64,000 nt of DNA from Mesostigma viride (GCA_009746045.1 RPFO01000312.1:3035377-3099376); one strand, 5' to 3'; positions 32,689-45,534 are shown, counted from the first letter of the stretch. Made by a program: numbers and translations. Notes: a model not told the origin generated them from the letters alone.

Positions 32689-32926
32689 TTAATGGTGATT
32701 ATTTATCATTACTCATCCTCAGGGCTTTCGGTGCCGCGGGATTAAGAGGCGAAAAAAATCAGCTGCCGTCTGACCAAAGTCTGATGGCGCGATCGGGGCG
32801 GGGGGCCGTTTCCGACGGTTCGCGTCCCTTGTCCAATGACGACCGGGAGCCTGCACTTCGCGGTCCTGGAGCGACAAGTACATCGAGAACAAGGGGTACA
32901 AAATTGCCAATGACATCTTTCCTATC

Positions 32927-35900
32927 ATGGCGGAACGCGTGAAAGCAAACAACCACAGGACGCCAGAGATGAGCGCGGAGGTTCTGTCTTGCGCAGCTTC
33001 AAGACTAAATGCCATGGTGGCGGAGAGCAACGGCATTAAGAAGAGGAAGAACTGTGACGACGGGCTTCCTGAAAGTTGGGCGGAATCTCTTCGGGATACC
33101 ATCAAGAAGGCTTTTGGCGACTTGGGAACATCTGAGAAGGATCGTGGGCTTAGGTGGGCCTTGTGTGGACTTGTTACGAAGGCAATGGAGGGCGTCCCGG
33201 ACAGGATTGTGGAGCGCGCGTTCGGGATTGACAGGCGCTTTGTCGCAACTGTTCGGGGTCACAGGGATGGAATGGAAGAAGGGGAGGACGACCTTTTGAT
33301 GAGTGCGCCAGAGAGGAGGAGGAGGAAAGACGAGCTTCCGACGGAAGTCATTGCCCTGATACAAGCGTGCTGGAGGGATGATAACTTGACGCGGGCGTCT
33401 CCGAACATGAAGGATGTTCATTGTGAATGGACAGAAAGGATTACAAACATACACTAGCGTTTTCGGAGGGTGCGCGCTACTATACTGTCTCCAAGTCGAA
33501 GATTTACGAAGTGTTCATTTCCCGCCATCCGGAGTTGAAGCCACCGCGGCGGATGGACAGTAGGGAGGGGGGGGGGGAGGGAGAGGAGGGTGTGAGGGGG
33601 GGAAATCAGGTGATTTTGGAGACGGAGGCAGGGATGTCAATGCTACGCACGAATCAGAAGAGCACAGTTCATGTGGGATACACTACTTTTTGCAAGCATA
33701 TGCCCGCATGCGTCAAGGGGCGGTGGAAAATGCGGAACTTGTGCGCATGCCAGCACCACACTACCATGCAGTCCATGGTTGGGGGGTTGGCCAAATTTCG
33801 TGCAACTTTTCATGCCAGATGCGAGTGCGGACCTGAATGCCACGCGTGCGATCATGGTAGCCAGCTCGACGTGGGGTCGTCCGTGCCCACATGTTCCATT
33901 TTCAAAGCCACTCACACGACAGAGTGGGTGAACAAGTTTACTTGTGAGGTGGAGGGGATGAGGGAGGGGGGAGGTTCGAGGTCGTCTGTGGGGTCGTCGC
34001 GGCCGCAGGTTCAGCCTTTTCAGGGCGAACTTGAGGATCTGCCCATGCATGGGAGGGTGCTGGACGACGAGGAAGGGGTGCCCGATCATGACCTGGGCGA
34101 GGAGTTGGGGGTTTGCTCGATCCGGCGTAAGGCTTGTGTGTTGGGCACTTGCCTGGCTCCCAAGTGTGGAATTCGGAACTTCATGTTATGCGAACGGGAG
34201 GAGGCTTCCAACCACCTGATTTCATGGACCAGATACGAGATGCAGGATGTGCCGCCGGGTGCGGTTCTTGGGCCAGAGGTAATTTTTAGTGGAGTGGTTG
34301 CGCCCCAAGGCGTTTCTTTTGCAATGTTTCCTGAAGTTCTTGGGCCAGAGGTAATTTTTAGTGGAGTGGTTGCGCCCCAAGGCGTTTCTTTTTCAATTTT
34401 TCCTGAGGTCCTGTCTTTTTTCTTTCTACAGGTCATTGGTGGGTCGAAGTTGATGTCTTTTCTGTATGTGCACACTGCGCATATGCAGGACGACTGTGAC
34501 GAGATCGCAAAGGCTGGTGGGCAGCGATTGACGCAAGTCGACGTCAAGTCCACACCAACGGAGCTAAAGGAGGCAATTGTGGACAAGTGGCCGGACTTCA
34601 TCCAGCATTGCTTCAACGCGTGGTGGCAAGCGGACGCCTCCAAGGAATGTCTCTCAAGGATGCGGGTGGGGGACCTTGTATGCCACACAGATTACGCCGA
34701 GAACTACCAGTCTTACACCTATCACAATCTCCAAGCACAGTATTGGCATCCAGTCACATTCGTCCTTATGCCCTGGATCGTGCGCTACTTGGATCCAGCG
34801 TCGGGAAAGGTCGTGAGAAGGGAGTTTCACTTCATCGGACAGGGCGGAATGAAAAGGGACGGGCGGGCCCTCCGTTTTGCTATCCTCAAAATCCTGGCGA
34901 CACTACGGTCAGAAGGGGTAGAGGTGAAGCGCTTCATTGGGTGGTCGGACAATTGCTCCATGCAGTTCAAGTCAAGGAATGTGATCGCGGAAGTGGCCCG
35001 GCTGCTGACGGAGGATCCGCACCTGGAGTCATTTGAGTGGAATTACTTTGGGGAGCAGCACGGAAAGGGGGAGGTGGATGGAGCTGGTGGGACTGTGAAG
35101 TGCATGTTGAGGAGGTGGCACATCAGGGAAGAGAACCAGGACAAACAGACGGCCGCCCAGTTGGTGGAGAATCTGGCGTCGGGGGCGGTGGGCGGGACCA
35201 CAACGACCAGGCGTAACTTCTTCGAGTTCCCCGAGGTAATTAAGTGTACAGTCCTCGTTCAGGGAATAGTTACGCCGGCCGTCGTTTCTAGGGCGTTCTT
35301 GGAGTCCTGGCGATCAGGAGTGCTTAATAAAACACAACTAGCTCGATGGTCTCGTAACTTCAACTTTCCCTTGTGCAAATCTTGTCTTCGACGCGCAGGT
35401 GCTTCCTTACAGCCCAGGGCGCGGCGAAATCAAAGGAGTGAAGAAGGCGCACTGGTGGCGCATGGACAAGTCGAATGTGACGCGCTTAATGCTGCGCCAG
35501 TATTCCTGCTATTGTGGCGGTGCGTGCGCCGAGGAAAGGTGGTGGGATTGTCGAAAGGAGTGGACCGACATGGACGGCTGGAATGTGGGAGGTGCTCGGA
35601 TGAAGCTCCACAAACTGGGGGAGCCAGTGCAAAGGAACCCAAACGGACAAGGGGGGCACGCAGGGACGCGACTGAACAGACTACAGGCAGAGAGGACGAT
35701 GATGGGAAGGAGACTGAAGCTGCGAGACATTTTTGCCGTCGAGTCCTACTCTGGTGATGAGTCCCACGATCCAGATCATCCATATTGGCTAGCGGAAGTC
35801 TTGCAGGAGCCTTATCAGGTGGCCGCTACTTTCGTGAGGCGAGTGGCCGACAGAAACGGCAAGGTCGATAGGGAGTTGTTCCGTAAGGGACAATGGGTGG

Positions 35901-36130
35901 TGGGGGTGCGCTACTGGGACAGATTTCCGGGTATGGCGACGATGTTCAAAATGGACGCCGATGCGCAAGCTGAACAGCCAAACTTGGTCAATTGCTACCT
36001 GTGCATGGACGCGGGGTTCGAACACACCATTGTTGTCAACCCAGCTAACAATCGCCAGGCCATCTTGACCATTCCGACAGACGTCGAGAAACGGCTCACG
36101 AACTTGGCCAAGAAGAGACCTGTTCAGTAG
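32927..36130 (+). CDS. DDE/RNase-H-fold transposase-like protein, three exons
   Basis: Likely coding parts are 32927-34278, 34432-35235 and 35399-36130, about 960 residues. A one-base phase change near 33430 is needed between CEWTER and RKDYKHTL. It resembles an unnamed protein family widespread in invertebrate and protist genomes that I know only from its pattern: D/SR..P..KD, Y....I...F...HP, a G.TTFCK..P segment and a Cys/His cluster (NLCACQHH). Candidate acidic catalytic residues are Asp at 34690 (DYAENY), Asp at 34948 (SDNCSMQFKS) and Glu 35071 or Asp 35077 (HGKGEVDGAGG). The last exon has a Cys cluster (CYCGGAC) and a tail rich in aromatic residues like a BAH/chromo-type region. The frame is open upstream to a stop at 32837, so the first exon could begin earlier. 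It may be an active transposase, domesticated, or a remnant; no terminal repeats were found. Confidence 0.65.
34264..34407 (+). repeat. 72 bp tandem duplication spanning a splice donor
   Basis: The segment beginning gttcttgggccagag|gtaatttt is present twice (34264-34335 and 34336-34407) with few differences. Each copy includes the exon end (LGPE) and a GT donor. Confidence 0.85.
34279..34431 (+). other. Intron 1 of the DDE-like gene
   Basis: Donor gag|gtaatt at 34279, pyrimidine-rich acceptor tctttctacag at 34421-34431, 153 bp, no in-frame stop. A second donor at 34351 inside the duplication would retain 72 bp, 24 codons in frame. Protein continuity (…LGPE then VIGGSKLMSFLYVH) supports removal. 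Confidence 0.65.
35236..35398 (+). other. Intron 2 of the DDE-like gene
   Basis: Donor gag|gtaatt at 35236 and acceptor acgcgcag at 35398, 163 bp. The reading frame changes across it as expected. It contains the 18 bp motif GTTACGCCGGCCGTCGTT (35269-35286) and ttgtgcaaatctt, both also found in the arrays at 14967-15211 and 24511-24823. Confidence 0.75.
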
Positions 36131-37205
36131 GCCAGCTCGCCCGGGCTTGGTTGGACGAGGTGGACAGCCTTGAGAGCACGTGCTTCGTTGTGAGCACTTG
36201 CCTTTCAGCCGTGATTTGCAAACGAGTTCCTTGTCCTGAATTGTAAAGCTCGATTCATGCTCTTTTAAGGAAGTGTATAATATTATCCAGATCATGTATA
36301 TATTTAGATCTAGACCTGAGTTCAAATAACATTTCTTAGAGGGCTGAGATGCGCGAGGTCCAGCATACATGTATATATCCATGGAGACATGTTACAAACT
36401 CAAATGTTTCATTGTACGTACCACTAGCTCGTCGACGGGGGTATCCCATGTAATGTATGATTTATGAATTAATTAATCGCTTAATTGTACAATTTAAATG
36501 GATCATGAACTTGTCAAGTGGCCTAATTTGGTTTATTTGGTTCATCATTTATTGATGTCAATCATTCTTAATTGAATCTCGAGCAATAGCAATCATGAAG
36601 CAGATCCTAATCATGTGATTCGCATAATGAGAATAGGCAACAAGTGCTACTTTGAGGAATGCGGGGTTGGTCAGGTTATTATAGAGCTAGAGCTACAAAC
36701 GGCACATATATTGCAAACTTTGCGCTCCAGGCATGGAATTTCAAAAGTACCAAAATTGGAGCAGTAGATGTTGGGGACGCCCAACAAAAGGTTTTAATTA
36801 AATAATAAAAACCCGGGACTCTAACTGGCTCCCCAACAAACAATCCAGGGTTATTCGTAATGCAAATACGGCAAAAATTGACCCATAATAACAAACTTCC
36901 AATGCGGAGGGTGTAAGTGAGAGCAAGTAGCCGGTCAGTGGTAACGGCCGTCAGTGCCCTGCTGCCATGACGTCAGCCCTTGTCCGTACGCTGGCGGGAT
37001 TGACCGGCCACCGTTGACCAGGCCCCACTTCTTTTTTTAACTTTTTACTGTACTGTAATTGTTTTGGCCTAAGCCCCACGCGAGTGACGCGACAGGCGTC
37101 AGGCAACCGCCGGTGGGATGGCAAAATAGAGATGTCTAGTGTCACCCGCTGAAGCTGACGCCATGCGCCAGGGCCTCGCCCTCCTGGCTCACCCTCTGTC
37201 CCCGG
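36131..37205. other. Intergenic, no gene seen
   Basis: AT-rich 3' flank of the DDE-like gene, with ttaattaattaatcgcttaa near 36469. Short frames only. Confidence 0.5.
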
Positions 37206-37207
37206 TA

Positions 37208-37282
37208 CAGTCATTCCCACGTTAAGTTGCGATCGCCCCCTAAAACTTGGCGCCGCAACTTAACGCGGGAACGCAACTTAAC
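37208..37282. mobile_element. CAGTCATTC-ended MITE or element end
   Basis: Begins TA|CAGTCATTCCCACGTTAAGT and contains the inverted partner cgcaacttaacgcggga. It lacks a closing gaatgactg of its own. Either a truncated MITE or the left end of a ~3 kb element closing at 40189. TA target sites suit the IS630/Tc1/mariner/pogo group. Confidence 0.5.
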
Positions 37283-39060
37283 GGTAGAATTAGGCTAGCA
37301 GCCCACCACCTCCTCCTAGTCTGACAGACTTCTATACGGCATTCGACAGCTCTCGTCAAGCCCGATCCAGCTGCAGCGTCAAAGCCGGCCTAAGTCCATT
37401 TTCTAGGCCAGAAATTGTGGACGGCAAACTGAAAGGCGGGGTGGAAAACACGCCGTGGGCAGCCATGCAGTGCCTGAGCCGGTGCGTTTTATAACACAAA
37501 TGTGTGTTTAACCCTCTGACTTCGGCTCTTTTTTTGGCGGGTTACTTAATTGCCAGCCGGCTTCACGTTTGACTGTGACAAGACATGGGAACCGACAGTC
37601 GTGAGGGAAGCTTCATTTACTGTCAATGGCCTGCATGTAAACAATAATAACAGCCGCATGGAGGCCACAGGCAGCGAGACTGCCTGTGGCCTCAACAACC
37701 TTGTCTTTGCCCTTCTGCGGTGCATTCGGCATGACTATGGTGAAGTTCGGCATGACCGCTATGGTGGTAATTCCAGGTTGGATGGGTGGTGTGGAGGAAG
37801 CCTGTCGCGTGCCGGTCCATTACATTCTTATTTACGCGCGGGTAAACTATTGTGACGTGACTTTTACGTCCGTGGAACCTTTGCGGTTTACTTTATCGCT
37901 TTGTCTTGGCGCCGCGCCGCGGAATCACGCGTCCACTGAATCGTCGGCGGATCTTCTGAATTTGTCCAAGTGCGAGTGCGTTCGCATTTGCGGCAGTGGG
38001 CTGGGGGGGGATTTGGGCTACCGGTCGTCACCGGGGCAGTCTAGGCGCTGGCGCGCGCCACTAAGGCAGGCCAGGCATGTTGGGCTGGCTGCCGGCCCAG
38101 TGATCACGTGCTCTGCCAGGACTACAGCGAGGGACACCAGACTTTGTGGAGAACGACCAGGGCTACACGTGAAACGTCGCGAACGGTCAGCACGCTTTGA
38201 GCAGCGGTGCCTGAGATGGCCGGCAATATTATTAATTTAGCCTGGTTAATTTCTGATTGCGGCAGCGCTTTTTAGTGTTGCAAAATATCTACAAGTTGTT
38301 TAGCTTGTGCTTGGACAGATTTGTTCATGAGATATGGTTTGTGTCAGGCAAGCACCTGATCTAACGTTAAAAAGCGCATGCTAGATTTGCGGCACCTTGT
38401 TCAGCGTATTTTGGTCGTCACTGGCTGATGTCATGTTGGAAAGGTTAGCTTGCGCAGGTTAAAAGGATGAACAGTCGGCCATTGTGGTCGTTGTTCGTTC
38501 AGTTTTCACTTCACAACGACGCAGTTGTCTTCATGTGATTAACTAGTAGAACAACCCGGCCGCAACCTCCGTGATGGTTGCGAGATTGTTTTCATGGGTC
38601 GAGGCGAGATAGGCATACAAGTTAAGCCTTTTTGGATTTGTCTCGAGGACAGTTGTCGCAGGGACTACCAGTATGGTAGATTCGCCTGGGCGCTGTCGGT
38701 AGCTTAGGGTGAGAGCGGTTGGCTGGGTGTTGGCATACATCCGGACAAGGCCAACTTCCGTAAGGAAAGCGGGTAGCGGATGTTCATGGTATTGGACATG
38801 CCGGACGTGCTTGCTCGAAGCTAGGCAGGCCAGGGGCTTGAAAAAGGGAGGCCTACTGAGCTTGGCTGACCTTGTTTGACTATGCTAGGGAGGCATAGAG
38901 CCATGTTATTTGGTTCCCTGAATTTATTATTGGTCTTTGCCCGCATGGTAATTGCAGTGGATATGCGCTTAGACCGCGCATGGGGCCAAGGGGGGAGGCT
39001 TCTGCACGGTAGGCGACAAGCCGTGTAATCGAACTAACCTAACTCTAAGCTATATCTAGT
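37283..39060. other. Non-coding or unrecognised interval
   Basis: The longest frame (37686-38240, +, 184 codons) has no domain I recognise and no good coding character. A short inverted pair ggccacaggcagcgag / ctgcctgtggcc lies at about 37662-37692. A sequence similar to 46345-46410 (gatcgaactaacctaactctaagctat, in part) appears near 39027. Confidence 0.35.
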
Positions 39061-39074
39061 CTAGAAATGCCTGG

Positions 39075-39141
39075 AATATGTGCTACATGATCTCCCAACG
39101 GAGACATGTTATAATTTAATTTAATTTAATTTTTAATGGTG
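39075..39141 (+). repeat. LINE-type 3' end with hairpin and (ATTTA)n-like tail
   Basis: tatgtgctacatg precedes the stem-loop TCTCC-CAAC-GGAGA (39091-39104), itself flanked by pairing CATG/CATG, then repeats of taattta. This is the same 3' end as at 46307, 48723, 50291 and 60062. Confidence 0.7.
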
Positions 39142-39160
39142 GTAATTTCTGGCAACTGAG

Positions 39161-39664
39161 ATGTCTAGTCAATTACAGATGACCATGTATGGCGCCGAGA
39201 CGTGGACCCTCACCGCCGACCTGGCCCGCAAGCTGGACGGCGCGGTCACCAGCATGCTGCGTTCCATTTTCAGAGTAGGATATGCTGCTCATGTCCGCAA
39301 TGAGGACCTGTACCAGGGCATGCCCTATATCACCAGCACAATTAAGCAACGCCGCCTGCAGCTAGTAGGGCACCTAGCTCGCACCAACCAGGTAGACACC
39401 TCACGTGGCCCCCCCGCAGGACTGCGACCAGCCCAGCCTGGCCGTCACCTCCTGACGTGGGCTGGGCCCAGTGACGTTAGACGCCGCAAGGCCCGCACCT
39501 TCAAAGAACAGCTAGTAGAGGACATGGGGGGCCTAGGCCTCTCCGTGATTTGGAAGAAGATGATGGACAAGGCCAAGTGGGCCCAGGTCATAGAGGACAA
39601 CGAGCCCCCCCCAGTGGGGAAGCGCCCGCGCGCGTGTGCAATCCGGCCGCGGGAGGCACGCTAG
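39161..39664 (+). pseudogene. LINE ORF2 C-terminal fragment
   Basis: 167 codons. The stretch MYGAETWTLTADLARKLDG, then LRSIFRVGYAAHVRNEDLY and RRLQLVGHLAR matches the region after the reverse-transcriptase domain of many non-LTR retrotransposons (YGCETWTL...RRL.W.GH). The catalytic domain is absent, so this is a 5'-truncated copy. About 200 bp of 3' UTR follows, ending in a hairpin (gctcc...gggagc) and (TTAA)n at about 39836-39856. Confidence 0.75.
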
Positions 39665-40064
39665 ATAACTCCCCCTAGGGCAGCGTGCGGCTGCCTAGAT
39701 AGATGATGTAGTTAGAATGTTGTTAGATAGATGTAGTATGTAGCCAATGTAGATAGATTAGACCGGTAGGAATGTGTGCGCCCATCCATCCATATCGGGG
39801 TTAATGCTCCGTGACCCCCCAACGGGAGCACGAGTCTAATTAATTAATTAATTAATGGTCGTGGATTCTTATGTACCGCAGCCCGCAGGCTGCAAAACTG
39901 GATTTGTAAGGTTGCATTCGCGCTTTTCACCTAAGCCAGCAGGCGGGGAAATTTGCGCGCCAGTGGGGCTTGCGTATTTTGCCCCCTAAAATCACGTAGC
40001 GGGTCCGGACTTGGCAAAAAATGGCCTCCTGCGCGGCCAAAAATGGCCTGACACCTACAAATTG

Positions 40065-40189
40065 AGTCATTACCGCGTTAAGTTGCGATGGCCTCCATGC
40101 TTAAGTTGCGGTCGCCCCCCAAACTTCGGCGCCGCAACTTAACGCGGGAACGCAACCTTAAGAAACGCAACTTAACGCGGGAATGACTG
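40065..40189. mobile_element. CAGTCATTC-ended MITE, ~125 bp
   Basis: Starts gagtcattaccgcgttaagttgcg and ends cttaacgcgggaatgactg, followed by TA. Internally it holds nested inverted copies of the same end (cgcaacttaacgcggga). Strong foldback potential. Left terminus has one or two changes from the consensus. Confidence 0.65.
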
Positions 40190-40550
40190 TATATTTCTGA
40201 GCATCGTCGCGGCCGCGCGGGCTGGGGCTGCATGCGCCTTGAAATCCATTTATTTATTTGCAAACGTAAATACGTTGCATGCATACAGTAGGGTGTCAGG
40301 CGACACCGCGACAGGCAGTGAGCCAGGCACTTGGCTGACCAGTTATTCTACGGACTGTTTGCGATAGTCACGTGCCACGGTCGCGGTCTGCGCTGTGCTC
40401 GCTAACGTAGACGCCCATTAACTCATGCTGCGCATGGCATGGCGATTTCTTGGGCAAGATTTTCTGCCTATTTTCATCGCGTATGTTAATTTGATTGAGA
40501 TGCTGTACCTTCTTAGCAGATACCAAGCTACCACTTAAGATTCTTAAAGG

Positions 40551-42569
40551 ATGTCGCGGAATGTTAGAGTGTCAAGCACGTTCGATGAAGAAGATTTTGC
40601 CAATAACCCAGCTACTAGCGCCAGCTTGCAGCGCCAGACCAGCACTATCACAGCGGCGCTGCGGCCACAGGGACGCGGGGTCCTCCTTCAATTAAATGCT
40701 AGTGGCAAACCGGAAATAGGTGATCCGTCGCGAACAGCTCCAAGCGCTGGGAGGGATCGAGCTGGCTTCACTCGTATAAGAAATGGTTGGGCGTTGGGAA
40801 GATGGTGGGACAGGATGGGTAGGTGCAGGAAGTACGGAGACATCACGGTAGACGGCCTCGAGAAGGAATTGTCGGACATGATCACCATCTCGGGTTTGAT
40901 CTTCGCTCTTGCTTTCGGCGCCCCGAGTTGGACGGAAGGCATTCGTCAGAAAGAGCTGGAGGGGGCTGCTCTGTGCTGTAATCTCGCAATGGAGAAAGCC
41001 TTTGAACCCATCAGTTGGGGTGATTTGGATTGGTGGATCAAGTCCGGTTTCTGCGTCTGCAGCTTTGGTACGCTCGGGCTAAGCGGCATCGCCTTGGCAA
41101 TGGCGGCTTCCCTCTACGTTTATTTGGGCAAATTTCATCCGGAGCCGGAAGTGGACGACGAATGGCTGCCCAGGCTGTTTTTCATCCGCTTCCAGCGAGC
41201 GTTTGCTGGCCTGTATTACCTCCTGTTCATCATCGTCTTCATCACGTCTCCTGCCGCGTGCATTCTTCTGTACATGGACAAAGTCCCAGGCCAGAGGTTT
41301 TTCTACTTTGGCTTTGCATGCGTGTTCTGGGCCATCGCGCTGGTCGTGCTCACCCCGGTCCGTTACGCATTCCAGGTGTTCAAGAGAGAGGTGGGCGCCA
41401 TGGATGAGGACTCGGAAGATGAGGATGTCATGATGGCATCCCATGTGCCGATGAGTCCGGATGCTGCAGCGGGTGACAGAGGCCCGTTTGGCCATGCACC
41501 AAGAGGGACGGCACACCAATTAGCGTCTCTCCCAGGTGTGATGGATGCCACCGCGGACGTCGAGTACCTTGATGGCCGGCCATCAGAGCCAGCCCCGGGG
41601 GCAGCCGGGCAGCCGCGTGCTGAAAATAAGGATGTATGCCCCCTGCCAGGCACCCGGTCTGACAGCCGGCAGGCGGTCGTTGAAGAAATCGCGCAACTTG
41701 TCTTCACGGGTGCGGAACGCAAGCGGCTCAACGAGGTCCTGCCCAAGCTGGCCTTTGCATGGCACGAGGCGGACATGTATGCACGCAACGAAGCCCTCCT
41801 CGGCAGCGCACTGCTGGCCAAGCTACGGACGTTTGTCGGGTCGCTCTTCCTGTGGGACGCACTCGAGAGCCTGATGGCCGACCTGCAGGCCCAGTGGGCC
41901 GCGTGCCTGCGCTCGCGCGACTACAACGGCTCTCGCAGGAAGATGGTCAAGCTGACCAGCACGCTGCGCGGCTTCGTCGCGGTCAAGCACCCGTTGAGGG
42001 AAGGGACCGTCGCCCATGAGGCCAACAGCCGCGTGTACACGTTGAAGATCCCCATCTACGCGCACATGGGCATGAAGGCCTTGGAGACCTTCCCCGCCGC
42101 CAGGCTGCCGGGGTCGTTTGGGAAGAGGGACCGGTTGTTGATCCGGGTTCCATACGCGGGGCCGAAATCATCCTGGCGCACGGACCGCGTGCGTGTGTTT
42201 GGCTTGGAGAAGGACAACGTGGTGCATGGTGGCGGCACGCTAGAGGGCAACGGGGAGGGGTATCCCTCGGATGATGTTGTTCCGCGTCGGCTGATGATGC
42301 AGCTTCTCTCGGACGAAATCGACCCAAGCTTCTTGTCCAGAGCGCACCGGGCGCAGCTCATCAAGCTCGGCTTGGACGAAATGGGTGACAAGATGGAGGA
42401 CCCCGTTCGAATAGGGAGCAGCCGGGGACCGTTCAAGAACATTATCAAGGGGTGCATTCGGCGTGAGGTCAAGGCGTGCAACACGGCGTGCACGGCGATG
42501 CTGGATGAGATATCGGCGTTCTGGCAAAAGGAGTGCGTGCCGTATGAGAGCATCTTGTCCTATCAATAA
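40551..42569 (+). CDS. Four-helix membrane protein with large hydrophilic C-terminus, unknown function
   Basis: 672 codons in one exon, ATG at 40551 preceded by aaagg. I do not recognise the family. An N-terminal ~105-residue basic/Ser-Thr-rich region lacks a signal peptide. Hydrophobic segments lie at about 110-124 (weak), 165-193, 216-241 and 249-273. An acidic cluster (DEDSEDED) follows at 284-292, then a Pro/Ala-rich linker (300-380), then a ~290-residue mostly helical soluble domain rich in charged residues (AERKRLNEVLPKLAF, RRKMVKLTSTLRGF). It ends in YESILSYQ. Lengthy, ordered composition, compartmented hydrophobicity and absence of stops argue for a real host gene. Upstream ~350 bp carries no obvious TATA. 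Nearby DNA is transposon-derived. Confidence 0.75.
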   Translation: MSRNVRVSSTFDEEDFANNPATSASLQRQTSTITAALRPQGRGVLLQLNASGKPEIGDPSRTAPSAGRDRAGFTRIRNGWALGRWWDRMGRCRKYGDITVDGLEKELSDMITISGLIFALAFGAPSWTEGIRQKELEGAALCCNLAMEKAFEPISWGDLDWWIKSGFCVCSFGTLGLSGIALAMAASLYVYLGKFHPEPEVDDEWLPRLFFIRFQRAFAGLYYLLFIIVFITSPAACILLYMDKVPGQRFFYFGFACVFWAIALVVLTPVRYAFQVFKREVGAMDEDSEDEDVMMASHVPMSPDAAAGDRGPFGHAPRGTAHQLASLPGVMDATADVEYLDGRPSEPAPGAAGQPRAENKDVCPLPGTRSDSRQAVVEEIAQLVFTGAERKRLNEVLPKLAFAWHEADMYARNEALLGSALLAKLRTFVGSLFLWDALESLMADLQAQWAACLRSRDYNGSRRKMVKLTSTLRGFVAVKHPLREGTVAHEANSRVYTLKIPIYAHMGMKALETFPAARLPGSFGKRDRLLIRVPYAGPKSSWRTDRVRVFGLEKDNVVHGGGTLEGNGEGYPSDDVVPRRLMMQLLSDEIDPSFLSRAHRAQLIKLGLDEMGDKMEDPVRIGSSRGPFKNIIKGCIRREVKACNTACTAMLDEISAFWQKECVPYESILSYQ

Positions 42570-43430
42570 GCTGGGATGGTCGATCTGAGAGCCACCTTGC
42601 CCAAGGATATTCATTGACAGTGATGGCCTCCAACCAAGGCATGGATATGTCTCATGACTTGTGGTGCATGGAATGTCCCTTGCGGGCTGTGGCTAGGGCC
42701 ATGATCAGTCAACTGGTGTCAAGAATTATTCGGGTTGATTTGCACTCTAATTACATAATAGCCTGAGGTTGCTGCAGACTGATTGAGCCGGAGCATCTAC
42801 AGTAATTTTCGTAAGGACATTTGCTGCAGCATTTCTGGGCTTACAATATGGATACCTTTATATATACTACTATGTAAATTAGGCGCAGTTCGTCCATTAT
42901 GTACTATGCATGATGACCATGACGGATGCATGCATATCTGTGTGGCTATGGCCTGCTGGCAATAGCATAATAGTGTGATGTATGCGGATCCCAGCGGCCG
43001 GCCTTCAGACTTCATCCGGAACTTGCCGGGCGGGTCGATCATGATCGAGCCAGGTACGGCGACTTTTGCATATTTTTGCTCGTCTTTTTCGCTTTTTTTC
43101 TTTTGTGCACACTTTGTTTTGCATTTGTTAGCAAGGAAAATAGATAGTTCTATCTCTTGTAATATTATATACCCTAAATCTTTGATGGGATTATATTCGA
43201 TCAATCAAACTGCGCCACGTGGGTACCACTAAAGGATCGAACCATTCATTGATTAATTAATTGAGTAATTAATTTACACGTAACTGCATCACGTGAGCAT
43301 TTAAGTCCTGTCCGGATTCTCACAATTTCTGGCCTGTGCCCGTTATCTCCTTGATAAGTCCTCAGGGAAATCAATATATGGGATGCCGGGTCGATGGATG
43401 TAGCTATCTAGTTCCTCTAGGTACCACGAG
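42570..43430. other. 3' flank and intergenic, no gene seen
   Basis: AT-rich with tattaatt words (about 43250-43275). No feature recognised except the approach to the CT tract. Confidence 0.45.
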
Positions 43431-45053
<1,623 letters not shown>

Positions 45054-45117
45054 CAGGTTAATACTCCATGACTCCCCAATGCGAGCACAATTATAATTTA
45101 TGTATTAATAGGGGCAA

Positions 45118-45530
45118 TTAATTAAAATCATAGCTCCGTGGGGAGAATATGTAACACATAGCCCTGAGAAAGGGGCATCTATGGGTTTGTAATACAATCA
45201 GGGCGACAACCTGCAGGTGTAGGATGTACAACTATTACCTGCTCTGGGTGCACAAGGTGCACCTGCACCGCCATGATGGTTTATGCCTCCTAAACAAGCA
45301 CAAGCACACAAGGCGGCTTGAGGCCGGAGAGGGCGCCTAGAAGGCCTGCATGACATATGGGGTGGAAGGTACGTGGCTAGGCTATAGCTGGTGTACACAT
45401 GGCATCTCAGCATGGCAGAGAGTAACTCCCTGCATGGGCAAAGCATGACTCGAAATTGCTACGGCTATTGCAAGGGCTGGTGTGGGCCCATCACGTAGGC
45501 ATACTTACATGGCCGCATAGGGGCAACGCC
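45118..45530 (-). mobile_element. 3' part of an ORF1-only LINE derivative (copy D)
   Basis: Begins on the plus strand with the hairpin GCTCC-GTGG-GGAGA (45133-45146; outer pair lost) and acacatagccctgagaaaggggcat, as in copies A, B and C. It is the inverted near-copy of 45865-46282. Confidence 0.65.
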
Positions 45531-45534
45531 CACC

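Noticed and set aside
37208-40189. A single confirmed 3 kb Tc1/mariner-type element
   Set aside because: 40065-40189 already forms a complete short MITE by itself, so pairing 37208 with 40189 is only one option; kept as a hypothesis.
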